A DNA stretch of 64,000 nt from Capsicum annuum (GCF_002878395.1 NC_061119.1:45489787-45553786), one strand, 5' to 3'. Shown: positions 1 to 12,696, counted from the stretch's first letter. Program-made: numbers and translations. The notes: generated from the letters alone by a model not told the origin.

Positions 1-417
1 TGTCTAAGTCCTATTTAAGTCACACCAGTTATAGTTAATTGACTGAGTCGTTTGTAAGTTGGTCAAGTTTAGCTTATCTATTCGAGTAGAATTGAATCCT
101 GGGTAAACATACCTAGGATTAGTAACTAGAGTCAGTCAGTTGAGGTGTGATAAAGTTACTATTATTGTATTAGAGTTACGACAAGAGGTCATGATTATTG
201 GAGTTTTTAATCACATAGTTTCTTAAAGATTCATGAATCTCTAGAAAATCCTGTAAAATGGGTCATGGTTTTTCCTCCCTTGAGCATGGAGGTTTCCACG
301 TTAACAGTGTGTGTTCTTTATATTATTGCACCGTCTTTCTTTATACTTTTATCTTATTGCATCTGCTATATAAGGGGCCTGGTCCCACTGTACTTGGTGG
401 ACTCATACGTTTCATCA
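1..417 (+). repeat. 3' part of the 5' LTR of a SIRE-type Ty1/copia element
   Basis: The segment matches, end to end and in reverse complement, the distal half of the LTR at 36754-37611, with recognisable blocks such as tacttggtggactca near the end. It stops at ...ttcatca, directly before a tRNA-Met-type primer site. The other copy is about 858 bp, so the LTR start lies before the window. By eye the two copies are only about 75-80% alike, so this insertion is old. Confidence 0.75.
367..373 (+). promoter_or_regulatory. TATA box of the copia LTR
   Basis: The heptamer tatataa lies about 45 bp before the LTR end, inside ctgctatataagggg. This is a plausible core promoter for the element; the LTR copy at 36754-37611 has lost it (ttggcttaagg at the same place). 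Confidence 0.4.
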
Positions 418-431
418 ATTAGTATTAGAGC
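418..431 (+). other. Copia primer binding site (initiator tRNA-Met type)
   Basis: attagtattagagc matches the usual plant copia site attggtatcagagc at 12 of 14 positions and follows the LTR end directly. It would prime minus-strand DNA synthesis. Confidence 0.6.
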
Positions 432-481
432 TAGCTCTCTCTAAAAGGGTAACACTTAGAGAGGATCCAACTCAGAAAAAG

Positions 482-2010
482 CAACTCCACCAAACATGAA
501 AAAGGACAGTCCACTACTAGACCATCAAGATTAAATGGTCAATACTATGGATGGTGGAAAATAATAATGTATGATTTTGTAATGGCGAAGGATGGTGAAT
601 TAATGGACATCATTTTGAATGGTCCATGTGTTTCCATAAGAGTAGTTAAGAAAAAGGAGGTTACTAGACTGGTTCCCAAGACTCGAAGGAAATATGATGA
701 AGATGATCATAATAAGATTGAAAAAAATTACAAGGAAAATAAATGGTTTGTGTGTCATAGGACCTGATGAGTATAATAGGATATCTACATATAAGTCATC
801 CAAGAAGATCTGAGAATAGTGCATGAAGGGACAAGCCAAGCCAAGGATTCGAAGGTTGACATGCTTATGATACAATATGAAACCTTCATAATGAAGGAAG
901 GAGAGATCATATAAGAAATATACACAAGATTTACAACTATCACTAATGAGTTGCACATCCTCGGTGAGGACATCATGCCTACTAAAAAAGTGATAAAAAG
1001 TGCTTTGTATTCTTCCCAAGACATGGATAAGTAAGGTGAGTGATATCACTAAACCAAGGGACCTGAAAACTCTCACAATGGATAAGCTCATAGGAAGCAT
1101 GAAAACCTATGAAATGAAGAAGCAACAGGGGCAAGACAAGAAGGAACCCAATAAATAAAAGACTTTGGCTCGCAAAGTTGCCAAAGGCGAAATAAGTGAA
1201 GAGTATGAAAACATTGCATGCATAACCAAGAGATTTCTTAAGGTTATGAGAATAAATGAAAGTTTTTAAAGAAGAAAAAACTCAAGAAGATCAGCTACTA
1301 GAAATGATCTCGGTTATAAGTATGGAAAGCCTAGTCAATTTATCAAATATTTTCCAATGCATAAGGTTAAGAACAAGGAGTATGGCAGAGCTGGACCTGA
1401 TAAAGGAAATCAGAAGGACCGGGTCCCTAATAAAGTTAGAAGAAGAGCAACTATAGATTGTGTGGTGAAAATAGCTCTGGTATCTTGGGGAGATTCATCC
1501 AGTGATTCTGATAAATCTAAAAATCTTGAAGACATTGCAATGATAGTGATTGACGATTTAAATGGTGCCTTTGATTCACTATTTGTATTAACGACAAAAT
1601 CTAATGATTAATATGAGAAAGAGGTAACTCTTCTAGATATCAAATAAAATCTAAATAATTATTCTTTAAAAGGCTTAAAGTCCTATCTAGTGTCTTGATA
1701 GATTCATTATGTGAGCTCACTATTGAAAAGGATCTCTAGAGTGAAACTCTCAAGGTGTTTGAAAATGAGAAACTCTTTAGCTATTAAATTGTCTAATATG
1801 GGTGAAAAACTAAGTCTAGTGTCAAAAGAAAATGATGGTCTTATAGAAAAATTCATGGGAGTCACTATACATGAATCCAAAGGAAAAAGGGAAGCCAATA
1901 GTCTTCAGTTAGAATGTAATACCTCGAAAATCCAAACCAATGTTAGAGTCATGTTCCAAGATCATGCAAAGTATCTTATAGTACCTTGGTAGTCTTATTA
2001 TTTAGTTTGA
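482..2010 (+). pseudogene. Ty1/copia gag (UBN2-type), decayed, 5' portion
   Basis: The N-terminal frame reads RPSRLNGQYYGWWK then MYDFVMAKDGELMDIILNGP, the classic start of Solanaceae SIRE-like copia gag (UBN2/DUF4219 region) that forms the capsid of the virus-like particle. Further matches follow: DMLMIQYETFIMKEGE near 855-903, AWGDSSS-like SWGDSSSDSDKSK near 1483-1524, and a long charged coiled-coil-like region to 2010. Several frameshifts and stops separate the pieces, so no full protein can be made. The ATG at 496 is out of frame with the conserved residues. The gag continues after the solo LTR at 4723. Confidence 0.8.
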
Positions 2011-4722
2011 TGTATATTAGGGTCTCAAATAACTCCCAGCTATTAGAAGAATCGAAATAACTCTTACTGATTGAAATTTTGATAAGAATGTTGCCTTAGT
2101 CAACTTCAAATGAGCATATCTTTCACTCTACTCAGAATTTTCCAACTCAAAACCTACCAAGTTGTAGAAAATTGAATTAGCTTTCCAATGATACAAATTT
2201 TCCCAAATCCTATACTCGGGTAAGAAGTTATGGCACTTTTAGTGAAGGTAGTAGCTCAATACGAGAAGCACCGCATCGAGGTGACCCCCAAAATGGCATT
2301 CGTCCTTTTCCAGTGTGCCATCGCGATTAGCACTGCATCGCGCTGATGGGTCATTTTACAATTTTCATTTTCCATTGAGGTACCATTATGATATCGCGTC
2401 ATGCCAAAATGCCAGTTCAGAATTGTCCTTTCTGGTGGCGCAATGCAATAGCACCGCATCACGCCATTGGACAAAATGAGGATTGTCCTTTCTCCAGTGG
2501 CCCGATACGATTGTACCATGTTGTACCGGGTGTCAAAATTGGGATTTCCAGTTTCCAGTTCTGATTTTTAATTTTTCCAAGGGGTTTTAAGTCTTTTTCC
2601 TTCTCCTTATTTAGTCCAAACACAGGATTTAAGTCCACAAATACCACTTTTACATCACGTTTAACAATTTTCCCCAAATTGAAATCACTCTCTCAAAAGA
2701 ATAAATCCTAGCCTTCAAAATTCAAGATCAAACCTCAAGAAATTCACCATCAACTCTCATGAATTCATCAACAGAAGTATGTTAAGTGTTCATCCATGGG
2801 TTCCTTCCACCCTTGGAGTCCAAGTATCCTTTTTTAAATCTAAAGTTGTGATCTTTACAAGTTATTATGATTTTAAATTTTGATTTTAACCATGAAATCC
2901 CATGAATTGAAATTCTATACCATATTTACATGAAATTGTTGTTCTTTATCAGACCCTACAGATTCTAATGTTGTTATTAACTGATTTAAATCATGATTAA
3001 GTGTTATTAATGTCGAAATCATGCCATTACTCCAAGTTTCATGCTATTCCCATGATTAGTTTAAACTATGAATATCAAGTGTTTGATAAAATGCCTACAA
3101 AAGTGAATATTTGATAAAATCTTTCATGTTATGTCCTCCAAGATTAAGTACTATTTTACTATTATTGTTATTGTGTCCTGGGAGTTATGAATACCCAAAA
3201 TCTTAGTTGTGTACCTAGTCTCAGTATCTTTAGAATAGTTTTAGAATATGTTATGATCATTATCAGTTCAGTCAGTCATCAGAATCAGTTAAACTTAGAA
3301 CAGTTCAGCATTCCAAGCCAGTACAGTTGGGAGTAAGATTTAGCACCGAGTGAGTACAGGTATGGCGACTTTCCCTTCAGATAGGCAGAATCATTAGTAG
3401 CAGTCCCTGTACTCTAGAACTACGTAGTCAGCATAGGATATGAGGAGTCTCCCATCATATTAGGCTTGACTATCTCGCAAGGGTCGCCCGTCAGTTTAGG
3501 CTTGACACCCTTAGTTCTTTGAGATAGTACATCACTATAGTGGATCCATACAGTCAGTGTTAGTACCCGTGGTATGGTACCGACACCCTTCCAACTGGGG
3601 TTAAAGGTTGGACCCCGATTAACTCAGATTGGGGCATGTCAGTTAGATGATACCTCCCACAGTCTTAGTTACAGTACTCAGTACAGTGTGCAGATCAATT
3701 TCTCTAGACCATAGCATTCAGTTATTAGTATTTCAGTATTTCAATTTTCAAACTATTTCAGAATCATGTTATATGCTTGGTCTGGCATTCTCAGATATTA
3801 GAGTTTTCATGCATTCACGCTCAGTTATCTCATGTTGTTTTGATAGTCCTCACCTCATAAACATAGATTTCCGCATTCTCAGTCTAGTAATCAGTTCAAT
3901 AATTCAGTTTTAGATACTTGACCATAGCATATAGATATCAATAATTTAGTTATCAGATTTTAGTATTTCAGTATTCATAGATTTTAGTCAGAACATTTTA
4001 TATGCTTGGTCATGCATCCTCGGTACTTTCAGATTTCATGCATCCTCAGCACTTATATATTTCATGCATCCTCAGTACTTACAGATTTTATGTATCCTCC
4101 GTATCTACAAATTTTATGCACTTTATTCAGTATATATATATATATATATTGACAGTTATTATTCATGTTCATGAAACTACGCATATCAACTTACCTTATT
4201 TACCATACCAATACATTCAAAGTACTGATCGCATAATCTTTTCTAACGCTATGATGTATCATATCATAGGTTAGGACGCTTAGTTCCTGGGTCGTGCATA
4301 GATTTTCCAAACTATCAGCCATAGCAGTGGTGAGTCCTCATATTTTGAGAATATGATTTATTTAGTTCAGATTACTTTATTAGTTTCAGTCATTTCCATT
4401 CTGTCGGAGTTAGTTGGGGGTTTGTCCCATCAGCTCCTCAATTAGTCAGTAGAGGCTTTTCAGACTATTTCAGACAGTTATTTAATTTTTCAGATTTTAG
4501 TTATCATTGTTAGACATTGTATCAGTATTATTAGTTATGCCTTACAGATTTTATCAGACTTATGACTTAAAACCTTATGGCATTTCTCAGTTAAATTCTG
4601 CATATGTTATGTCTTATCATTTTACTCAATGCTTATAGGAGGTACCAGCGCATGGGTTAGCTTATGGTCCTTTGGACTGTAAGCACCGTGTGGCGCCCAG
4701 GGTGTACTGTCGGGGTGTTACA
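2011..4722 (+). mobile_element. Solo LTR of a Tekay/Del-type Ty3/gypsy element, inserted in copia gag
   Basis: The segment separates two parts of one copia gag and contains no coding domain. Its right part is collinear with the LTR at 50473-53027: the 'gtgagtcctcat' block, the 'ccaactggggt..aggttggacccc' block, and the end gggttagctt...cggggtgttaca. The right border (ttaca then taaaactt) is clear. The left border, tgtatattag, is a guess because no 5-bp duplication could be matched there. A CG-rich block at about 2255-2530 repeats short words like gcaccgcatcg. Interpretation: a full element reduced by LTR-LTR recombination. Confidence 0.7.
4131..4149. repeat. (TA)n microsatellite
   Basis: About ten uninterrupted TA units inside the solo LTR. 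Confidence 0.9.
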
Positions 4723-5985
4723 TAAAACTTTAAGAGAGGTTAAGAAATTTTGAAAAACTTCTTGCAGCCTCTCTAGATAGAAATTCCAACTAGAGAGGGA
4801 CCTGATCTATGTCAAAAAAGATCTTCAAAAGTCTCTCAAGTGGACTGCATCCTCTAAACTCTTGTCTAGTCTAACAAATCAAAGATCAAATAGTGTACAA
4901 GGTCTAGGATGGAAAAATGCCAACCTCCCTTATATTCCTGATAGCAAATATGTCTTTGTGTCTGACAATTTGTTGTGCACCTAATGTGGTAGAAATATCC
5001 ATCTAAAATGGAACTGTGAGTCTAGAAAGAGAGCGAAGAAAAACTTCCAAATGTACAATTATGAGAAAACAAGTCCAATAGGGAACCTAGTTCAAAATAT
5101 TGGGACCAAGTCCTCATGTTGAAATTAGTTATTACATGTTGCCCAGCTGACCAAGAAATCATTAATCACACCACTGTCACCCTATTGAAAAATCAAACGT
5201 AAATGGGTTCCCAAGTCTAATAAATGATTACTAACGCAAGTGAGAGAAAGAGTAAGTAGTCAATGTTGGTTCATGTATAATGAATGCTCGAAGCATTTCC
5301 AACTAAAGGAAATTCGTGATGGAAGTGTCTCCTTTGGAAATGGAAAAAAGGAAACATTAAAGGAGTTGGCAAGATTAAAAAGTTTCCCAATCATGACCTT
5401 GAAAATTGTATTTTTTTCAATGGGATGAAGTATAAATTTCTCTGTGTGTCACAGATCTATGACAAAGAAAATAAACTAAAATTTCTATCAGGTGGTTGAA
5501 TTGTGAACAATCTCAATTCAGGTGAAGTGATTATAAAAGCAAGAAAATGTAAGAGTATGTTTGTGGAAGATCTAAGCTCAGTTTCAGATGAGGAGCTAAC
5601 TTGTCTCAGTCCTCAAATTGATAACACTAAGAGTATGTTTGTGGAAGATCTAAGCTCAGTTTCAGATGAGGAGCTAACTTGTCTCAGTCCTCAAATTGAT
5701 AACACTGAATTGTGGCATCGAAGACTAGAACATATGAGTTTATCATTGATAAAAAAATTGGTTGCTAGGGACCTGGTCCATTGAATTCCCAAATCAAATT
5801 TACAGAAAATAAGGTTTGTAATGCATGTTCTAGAGGAAAGTAGACCAAGTACTCATTCAAACAAAGAAACATGTCAGTACCACCACACCTCTTTAATTAC
5901 TTCATATAAATTTGTGTAGACCTGTCAAGGTTCAAAGTAGAGGGAGAAAGAAATATATTTTAGTAGTTGTAGATGACTTCTCAAG
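4723..5985 (+). pseudogene. Ty1/copia gag 3' end, zinc knuckle and GAG-pre-integrase region, decayed
   Basis: The reading resumes the copia polyprotein interrupted at 2011. A CCHC-type knuckle can be read at about 4976-5023 (C-T-stop-CGRNIHLKWNC), with its second codon pair broken by a stop and its usual Gly-His changed to Ile-His. Around 5708-5784 the frame ELWHRRLEHMSLSLIKKLV is the GAG-pre-integrase zinc domain, normally LWHRRLGH. The protease active site was not clearly found. The last codons, VVDDFSRF-like at about 5958-5990, belong to the integrase core and continue at 31771 after the Athila-like insertion. Confidence 0.8.
5551..5706 (+). repeat. Perfect 78-bp tandem duplication inside the dead copia gene
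   Basis: Two adjacent copies (5551-5628 and 5629-5706), each 78 bp, appear identical at every base. In frame they encode a 26-residue unit beginning KSMFVEDLSSVSDEEL, just before the pre-integrase motif. The unit keeps the frame open. Confidence 0.95.
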
Positions 5986-5990
5986 ATTCA

Positions 5991-6934
5991 TGGTGACATC
6001 CAAGCTATACCTCCTCTCAAAGATGATACAGCCACTGCCAAATATAGTAACCCAACAAAGGTTAGGTTGAATCCCAAGGGAATATGTGGAATCGTTTCTT
6101 ACAGCTATTGTAATCAACAGACAAATAACTATGTAGATTAGAGGCTGCTCATTCCACTAAGATAACTATGTAGGTTTTCCACAACCCTTAGCTAAGGGTT
6201 TTTAGTTGCTCATTCTTGTGACGTAATCAACAACATTCATGAATGAAAGAATAAAATGAAATCACAATAATCACAAGGAAAAAAACAAAACCGTAACTAA
6301 ATTAATCAGCTGAAATTAATACAAGAGAATTTCATGACCAAAATCAAATCTCAAAATCAAAATATATTTGTGAGTATCAAGAGTACGTAACTTCTACTAA
6401 AAACGCACAAGGGGTATTTATAGTACATGAGGAAACCCTAAATCCAAAGCCCGAATAAAATAGGAGAAAAAAGGGCCGGTGGCTATATGTGGTCACCACA
6501 TGTGGCCTAGCCTCGGGCGCATGTGGTGCATGCGGCCTGTAGGGTGGGTGCATATAGTGACTACATGTGCCCCGACCAAAAAATCTTCCAGGTTAGATCT
6601 CGGGATTTTGGACTTCTGATATATTTTTCCCCATATATGCTATATGCGGTCCGCATATTGACTTAGCATATACCGAAAGTTATTTTTTCAGCTCTTCTTT
6701 AATTTTCGTACATGTTTTGATCATGAAAAATCTGACAAGTGTCACGAACATCCATAATTTCTCCCATAAGTATCCAAAATTACCTTATTTCATCTTTTTC
6801 ATGAACTTAGCATCCAAAACATTATTTCCTACAAAACATACCCAAAACGCATCTTATCTAACAAAACAACCTCAGAAACTTGCATATTTTCCAAGTTTTA
6901 AGCATCGAAACTGCTATATTTCTATAGCATATCA
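5991..6934 (-). repeat. 3' LTR of the Athila-like element (internally deleted)
   Basis: It matches 30314-31765 at both ends: the start tgacatccaagctatacct, and the shared block around ggtcaccacatgtggcc. It is 944 bp against 1452 bp because about 500 bp corresponding to roughly 30450-31000 is missing near 6130-6180. Conserved reverse-strand TATA box (ctataaata) at 6415-6423. Confidence 0.85.
6415..6423 (-). promoter_or_regulatory. TATA box of the Athila-like LTR
   Basis: Reverse-strand ctataaata lies in the conserved stretch ggggtatttata, which is also present in the other LTR at 31243-31253. Conservation between diverged LTRs supports a core promoter role. Confidence 0.5.
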
Positions 6935-8560
6935 ACACCCTCAACTTACAACATTTGCATGTCCTTGGGAAAAAAAACAAAAAAAAACAAAAGTAAACAC
7001 GACGCTTAACTAGGAGAATCTAAGTTATTCAAGGTAGTCAATCAATACTTTAAGCTTAAATCACAACACCCCCTCCTATCTTACTTTTCAAAACCAACTG
7101 TGTAAAAATATGAAGCACAACAATGTGAAACAATGGGATCAAGATATGACATTACATTAGAAATAGAAAACCATGCACATGTACAAGTAACACTACCCAA
7201 AATAATCAAGCAGCTAGCAATATGATTCATGTGCCCTCACAACAAAGATATCCCATCACTCCTATAAAATAATGCATGTCAGTGCATGGACAGTCAAGAT
7301 ACATTCACACTCAAAAGAGAAGTTCCAATCAATGTGCATAAAATATGATAGGCTTGCCCTTATTTTCCTTAACTTACCATTCAGACAGTCAAGTTAGGAT
7401 CACTATAAGACTTCTCTCGACTTGTAATGTAGGCTTGGGGGCTTGTATGGTACATATGGACATATCAAGTGACTAAGCCTCCTTAGCACTACACGAACCT
7501 TGGGGTCTCACTTATTAACCAATTTTATTTTTATTCCACCCTTATTTCTCCCTTTTTATTTTAAAGCACGTTCAAGTTGGGTGTGGTATTTTATTTTTTA
7601 TTTTTCACTTTTTGTCACAAATTTTCTTTTCTTTTTCATCTTTTTCTACCACACCCAGCCCTACTTTATTTTTCTTTTATTTCTCCCTTATTCATACCCA
7701 CTTTACATCACGCACCCCTATGATAGCCACCCTCAACTTAGACGATTTATCTGAGTTGAGGTGCACAATGTACAAGGAGGACCAGGGCCAAAACAGGTTC
7801 ATTGTGACACAAAATGGGAAGGTGAAAGCTGAAAATGAAGAAATAAGCTATAAGGTTACAACTTAGGGATAAAGGGATACAATTTCACATAGGGAAGGTC
7901 ATTTAGGCTAAAAGTGGACTAAAATAAAAGCTGGACTATGATCCTTTCCTAATCGACTATCCTTTAATCTAGTCAAGACTAACCAAGCAAGTTTTGAATT
8001 TGAAACACAAAGGGAACTAAGTAGCATCTCACACACATAGCACAGAGTCAATATTACAAACTAAAACTTATCTGGTTTATGCAATTGTTACCAAGTGATT
8101 ATCATATCCCTAATCCTAATGCTATAACAAGATCCACAAAGTTCATACATATTTACTTGCTCACAGTTCTAAAATACACATTTTGAAGGGGTGCCATTTT
8201 TCTTAAGATCAATTAAAAATATGACAACTGCCCTAAATACTTAAAAATCTCCCAATTACACAAAAACACAACACAATACAAAAAAAACACAATAAGACAC
8301 AAATTTTAACCTAAAAATATTGGTTCTCCAACTATATCGCGACCTACAGGAAAAGAAGAACGGCAATAAAAACCCGTGGCAGCTATAATATACCCCACCC
8401 CCAACTAAAAAATTATGCACTATCCTTACTGCACGAAAATAATATAAAAGAAAAGGAAGTGAGAACATACCTGGGAAATACTAAACATATGTGTACCTTG
8501 TATTGACTCCCAAGCAGAGCCTGATTTATTATCGCATCATGACTCAGTTCCCTTAGCTAC
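6935..8560 (-). other. 3' untranslated region of the Athila-like element
   Basis: Between the integrase stop (8561) and the 3' LTR lies 1.6 kb with no conserved coding. The reverse strand next to the LTR reads aagttgagggtgt, a polypurine-tract-like primer for plus-strand synthesis. A pyrimidine-rich stretch occupies about 7500-7700. Short open frames here resemble no family. Confidence 0.6.
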
Positions 8561-8825
8561 TCAGATTTCGCCAAGGTCCATGTCAACATAGGCTCTAAAT
8601 TTTTTCAGGTTTCCCATATAGTGCTTCACTCGTTGCCGTTTTACCTTGAATGAGATATCACCATCACACTTTATTTATAAATTCTCATGTGAGAATACCT
8701 TAACCATAGTGAATGGTCTAGTTTACCTAGATTCCAATTTGCCCGGAAACAAGTGTAGTCTTGAGTTATACGACAAGACCAAATCACCGGGTTTAAATAT
8801 TCTATTATCAATTTTATTATCATGA
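8561..8825 (-). pseudogene. Integrase C-terminal end of the Athila-like element
   Basis: The - strand reads FKPGDLVLSYNSRLHLFPGK, the conserved GDLVLLYNSRLxLFPGKLKSKW motif after the integrase core in Athila/Tat elements, then a stop and VKRQRVKHYMGN (usual VNGQRLKxYxG). The stop codon is at 8561-8563. The remainder of the integrase lies at 20747 and beyond because the Tekay-type element inserted here. Confidence 0.8.
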
Positions 8826-10097
8826 CACAGTGTCATGACTCAAGGCTACCTCCTAGCCATGACAATGGTGCTTACGATCACAAGGACCACAAGCTAATCT
8901 ATGAGCTGGTACCTGCTGTGAGCACTGAATAAAATAATAATAGTACACATATACAAAAGATAGTCTGCTGATTGTAATACTAGTTCAAATACTAAAAATA
9001 TAATTGTCTATTTAAAACAACTGATAATGCTGAAAAGACTGATGAGATGAAAATTGTCTAACTGACTGTCTAATTGTTTTATTGTATGAAAAGCCTCTAA
9101 CTGACTAGCCGAGAAGTTGATGGGTCAAGCCCCAACTAACTCCAACTGACTGAACATAATGAAATAATGAAGTAATGAATAAGAGATAATATGTCCTTAA
9201 TAGATAAAGACTCACTACTATGGTTGCTGAGTTACGCTGGTTGTCTAACTGCGGTCAGGAAACTGAGCCTTTGAACCTTTGATATAAGATATCATAGCAC
9301 AAAGAAAAGTATGTGGTCAGTACTTTGAAGGTACTGGTATATGAGATAAGGTATGGATGAAATACATGGGGTACTGTGCACATGAGCTAAGGACTAACTG
9401 AGCAGCATGAATGTATAAAAATAAAAATAGTTGAGAATGCAAGACCAAGCATATACAAATTTCTAAAATAATATGTAAATTGAAAGACTGACATCTGTAT
9501 AACTAAATAATTGTGAATCTGTATGCTTTAGTTAAGCAAACCTGAATTGAATATATACTGAATATAGTACTGAGACTGTGGGAGGTATCATCTAACCAAC
9601 ATGCCCTAATCTGAGCTAATTTGGGTCCAACCTATAACCCCAGTTGGAAGGGTGTCAGTACCGTGCCATGAGTACGAACACTGGATGTGTGGATCCACTA
9701 ATCTAAAGTCCCAAAGGACAAGGAAGTCAGTCCAAAACTGGTGGGTGACCTCTAAGAGAATGTCATTCCTAAACTAGCGGGTGACAACTCATGATCCTTC
9801 GTTGGCTACATAGTTCTAGAACTTAGGGTCTGCTACTAAGGACCCAGTTCAAACTAGCGGGTGAGCCCTCATCCCTAGGTTCGCTCAGTGCTAAATCCTA
9901 ATCCCAACTGAGCTAACACTGGTACTGAACAAAATTAAGTTTAACTGAATATTATTTCTGATGGTACTCATCTTAATCATAATAACTGAATAAGTAATGA
10001 TATTTATGGTTTAACTGAATCATACTTGAAAATATAAAAATCGTGTAAAATATATAGGTATCGGGTATTCATAACCTATCAGCACTGAGTTATCATT

Positions 10098-12376
10098 AAT
10101 TATCCCAGACTGGATCGGGGCCTTGTCGTAATGGGTATTTCAAGTCCATCAAGGACTGAAGACAACCCCCGTTACCCAACCCAAACTTCAGCCGCCTACC
10201 CTGACTTAGCTGAATTCTGAATATTTAACAAGATAACATAAATGTCCTCATTAAGACTCTAGGATAGGATCACGATCGACCGACCCAACCAAGTCCAACC
10301 ATACCAAACCAACCATCCATACCATACAAAAACCAAAGATAATATCAAACATAATATGATAATCAAACCCAAAATATAATACGATGGAACAACCAACAAT
10401 CTCGTCAAAGGGTGTAAGTCCCAACATCCATCTTGATACCAAGGCTAACACCAATATCGATTCCACCCATTCCAACCCCCCAGAAGCACCACAAAACCTC
10501 TATCCAAAATAATACAAATATCCAGTTGGGATATGTCCCCAACCAAGGCCAAAACCAATATCTAGAAAGAAAGTAAGATGTCTAAGAATATCTAACATGA
10601 AATGATGCCTTTCGAAAGGATGGATGCTCACCATTTCAGTCCAATAAGCTGTCCCTGAATTAAGTACTATGAAGGAGGAGTCGAACGTCTAGTTCTTATA
10701 TAGCGTGGGTATACAGTCGCCAGTAGACGGGTTAGTGGGTAAACACTAGCATGAAACTTGAGGTAAGGATAAGTAGTGCCAGTTACCAAATCCAAATGAA
10801 AACCATCCATTGCACACAACCATACATATATATAAGTGCTGGGAAAAGGGACCGGGTTTATTATGCCATTTAAAGCATTAACCTGGGTTGTGTATCTTAG
10901 CCGTCCTACCACCCACGGGCCACCTGTGTTCAGTCCCCCTACTAAAAGGGTCTCGATGTGTGTAGCTGCGCGACCAAGCAATAACCCTGGGATGACTAGT
11001 ACATCCCTCCAATATAAATATGACTCTCGTAAGTAGTCATTGAAGACCCCTCATATCAGCAAATATAAGTTTTGGGTTTTAATCCCCTCCCGATCACCAC
11101 CTTTCATGGCTTAGCTTACACTTCCCGCCATTAATTTCCAATTAAAATCAAGTCCAAACAATCCAATTAGATTTACTAACCAAGTCTATTTAATAAACTA
11201 GTGGTATCATTATACCACCATACTTGCAAGTATTATCCTTAGCCAAACCATTTAGATTAAGGGGACTCTTGGTGCCCTTTCCATTTACCATATTAACTTC
11301 TTAGGAGACTACCATGTTCTCCACTAGCATAACCAATCAATCATTAACCTTTGTAAACCATTTAAACCATTTATAGTTTCATGCATAAGCTAAAAACAAG
11401 CAAGAGTTCCATTTAAAAGGAGTCAATGCAATAAACATATCTTTATAAGCATTTAATCAAACACCTTGAGGACATAACATAACCAAAACCAAATTTCATT
11501 ACCATTAAACCATTTCCATGCAATTCCATTATCCAAAACTACCATTAATGCATAGAAAGCATAATTAAAACTACAAGAAATCATAACCAATCCTTTAACA
11601 CCAAAACCCCCAAATCAATAGTTGAAAACCAAAACCATGCAAGAGTAAAACTATGAAATCAACCATATAACCATGACTTTAATTGAAATCACAAGTAGGG
11701 AAGATAATAATGCCTTAAACTAAGAAGATTGATGGAAGAATTCACCAAGACAAGACATAAGGAAATCGCTTAGTTGAAACCCTAGTTCTTTGCCCCAAAT
11801 GCTCTTGAGAGAATTATGATATGTTTTGGAAGAGATTCTAAGTGTTTAAGTATAAAATAATAGGGTAAATAACCTCCAAAGTGTATTAAAAGTCGTGGGT
11901 CCTTATTAGAGTAAGTAGGAACATGTCCAAAATATCCCCACTTAAATCCCATAAAAACTTAACACAGGATCACGACTGATCTCCTTACGAGTTGTAACCT
12001 AGCTACTATTGCAACCCACTTAATCGTAACTAAGCCTCAACCATGGATCACACACTGTCTAGTATACGACTCATCCAACCAAGTCATAACCTCAGCATAC
12101 GATCCGTACCCATGATCTGTATCCCTGGAAGAATGTCACACCAAGAAGATCAAACACTGTCCACCTTACAAGTCACCTATACGACTCTTACCCATGCCTT
12201 ACGACTCATACCCTCAAGTCGTATCCATGTCCAAGACCATCCCACCAGCTAACACTGGTCAGCTTATGATAGGAATTCACCACTCATACCCCAACTTATG
12301 GCTCATACCATGAGTCGTAATGGGTCCAAAGACCGAGATTTTATAAAATTTTCTAAGGGTCCAAACCTAGGATGCT
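10098..12376 (-). mobile_element. LTR-like insert within the Tekay-type 3' LTR
   Basis: This 2279-bp stretch is absent from the sister LTR and is bracketed by tcatt (10093-10097, 12377-12381). Its content is gypsy-LTR-like without coding: blocks resembling the 'cctaccacccacgggcca' and 'ggatgctcacca' regions, and a segment (about 11960-12330) repeating words such as acgactcat, placed as in other reverse-oriented LTRs here. It lacks clean tg/ca ends, so a deletion in the sister LTR through the shared tcattaa is an alternative. Open frames inside it are not credible genes. Confidence 0.5.
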
Positions 12377-12575
12377 TCATTAAAACATGACATTTAAACT
12401 TAAACTGTAATATTGAATCATGGTTCAACTCAAAACATAGGCATTTTATCAAACATGTGGAAAGCATGGACTTATACATGGGGATATTTTAGACATGGGA
12501 ATTTAACAACATGAAGTTCACTTGGCTAAGACATGGGGAAACTGAAATTAAAAAGCATGAGGGATTCAAATCTTG

Positions 12576-12696
12576 CTTAATACGAGTTTAATTCATTTTT
12601 CATGGTTATTTAAACTTAACTCAGTCCATGTATGATCATACATGGACTGAGTTGCATTTAAATAACAATGAAAACATGAATTAAACCCATATTAAG
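12576..12696. repeat. Near-perfect 121-bp palindrome with a 34-bp perfect core
   Basis: The core 12619-12652 is a perfect palindrome centred on tgatca, with half-site actcagtccatgtatga. The flanking arms extend the symmetry from cttaatacgag on the left to catattaag on the right with few mismatches. The sister LTR (near 19930-20000) holds only the right arm. Confidence 0.9.

Noticed and set aside
600..1100. 166-codon open frame on the - strand
   Set aside because: It is antisense to the conserved copia gag and its translation is hydrophobic noise.
6717..7866. Several overlapping short frames on the + strand
   Set aside because: They lie in the LTR and 3' untranslated region of a - strand element and are low-complexity Phe/Ser/Tyr-rich translations of T-rich DNA.
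10251..10981. Open frames of 74 and 104 codons on the - strand
   Set aside because: They are inside LTR-like non-coding sequence with no motif.
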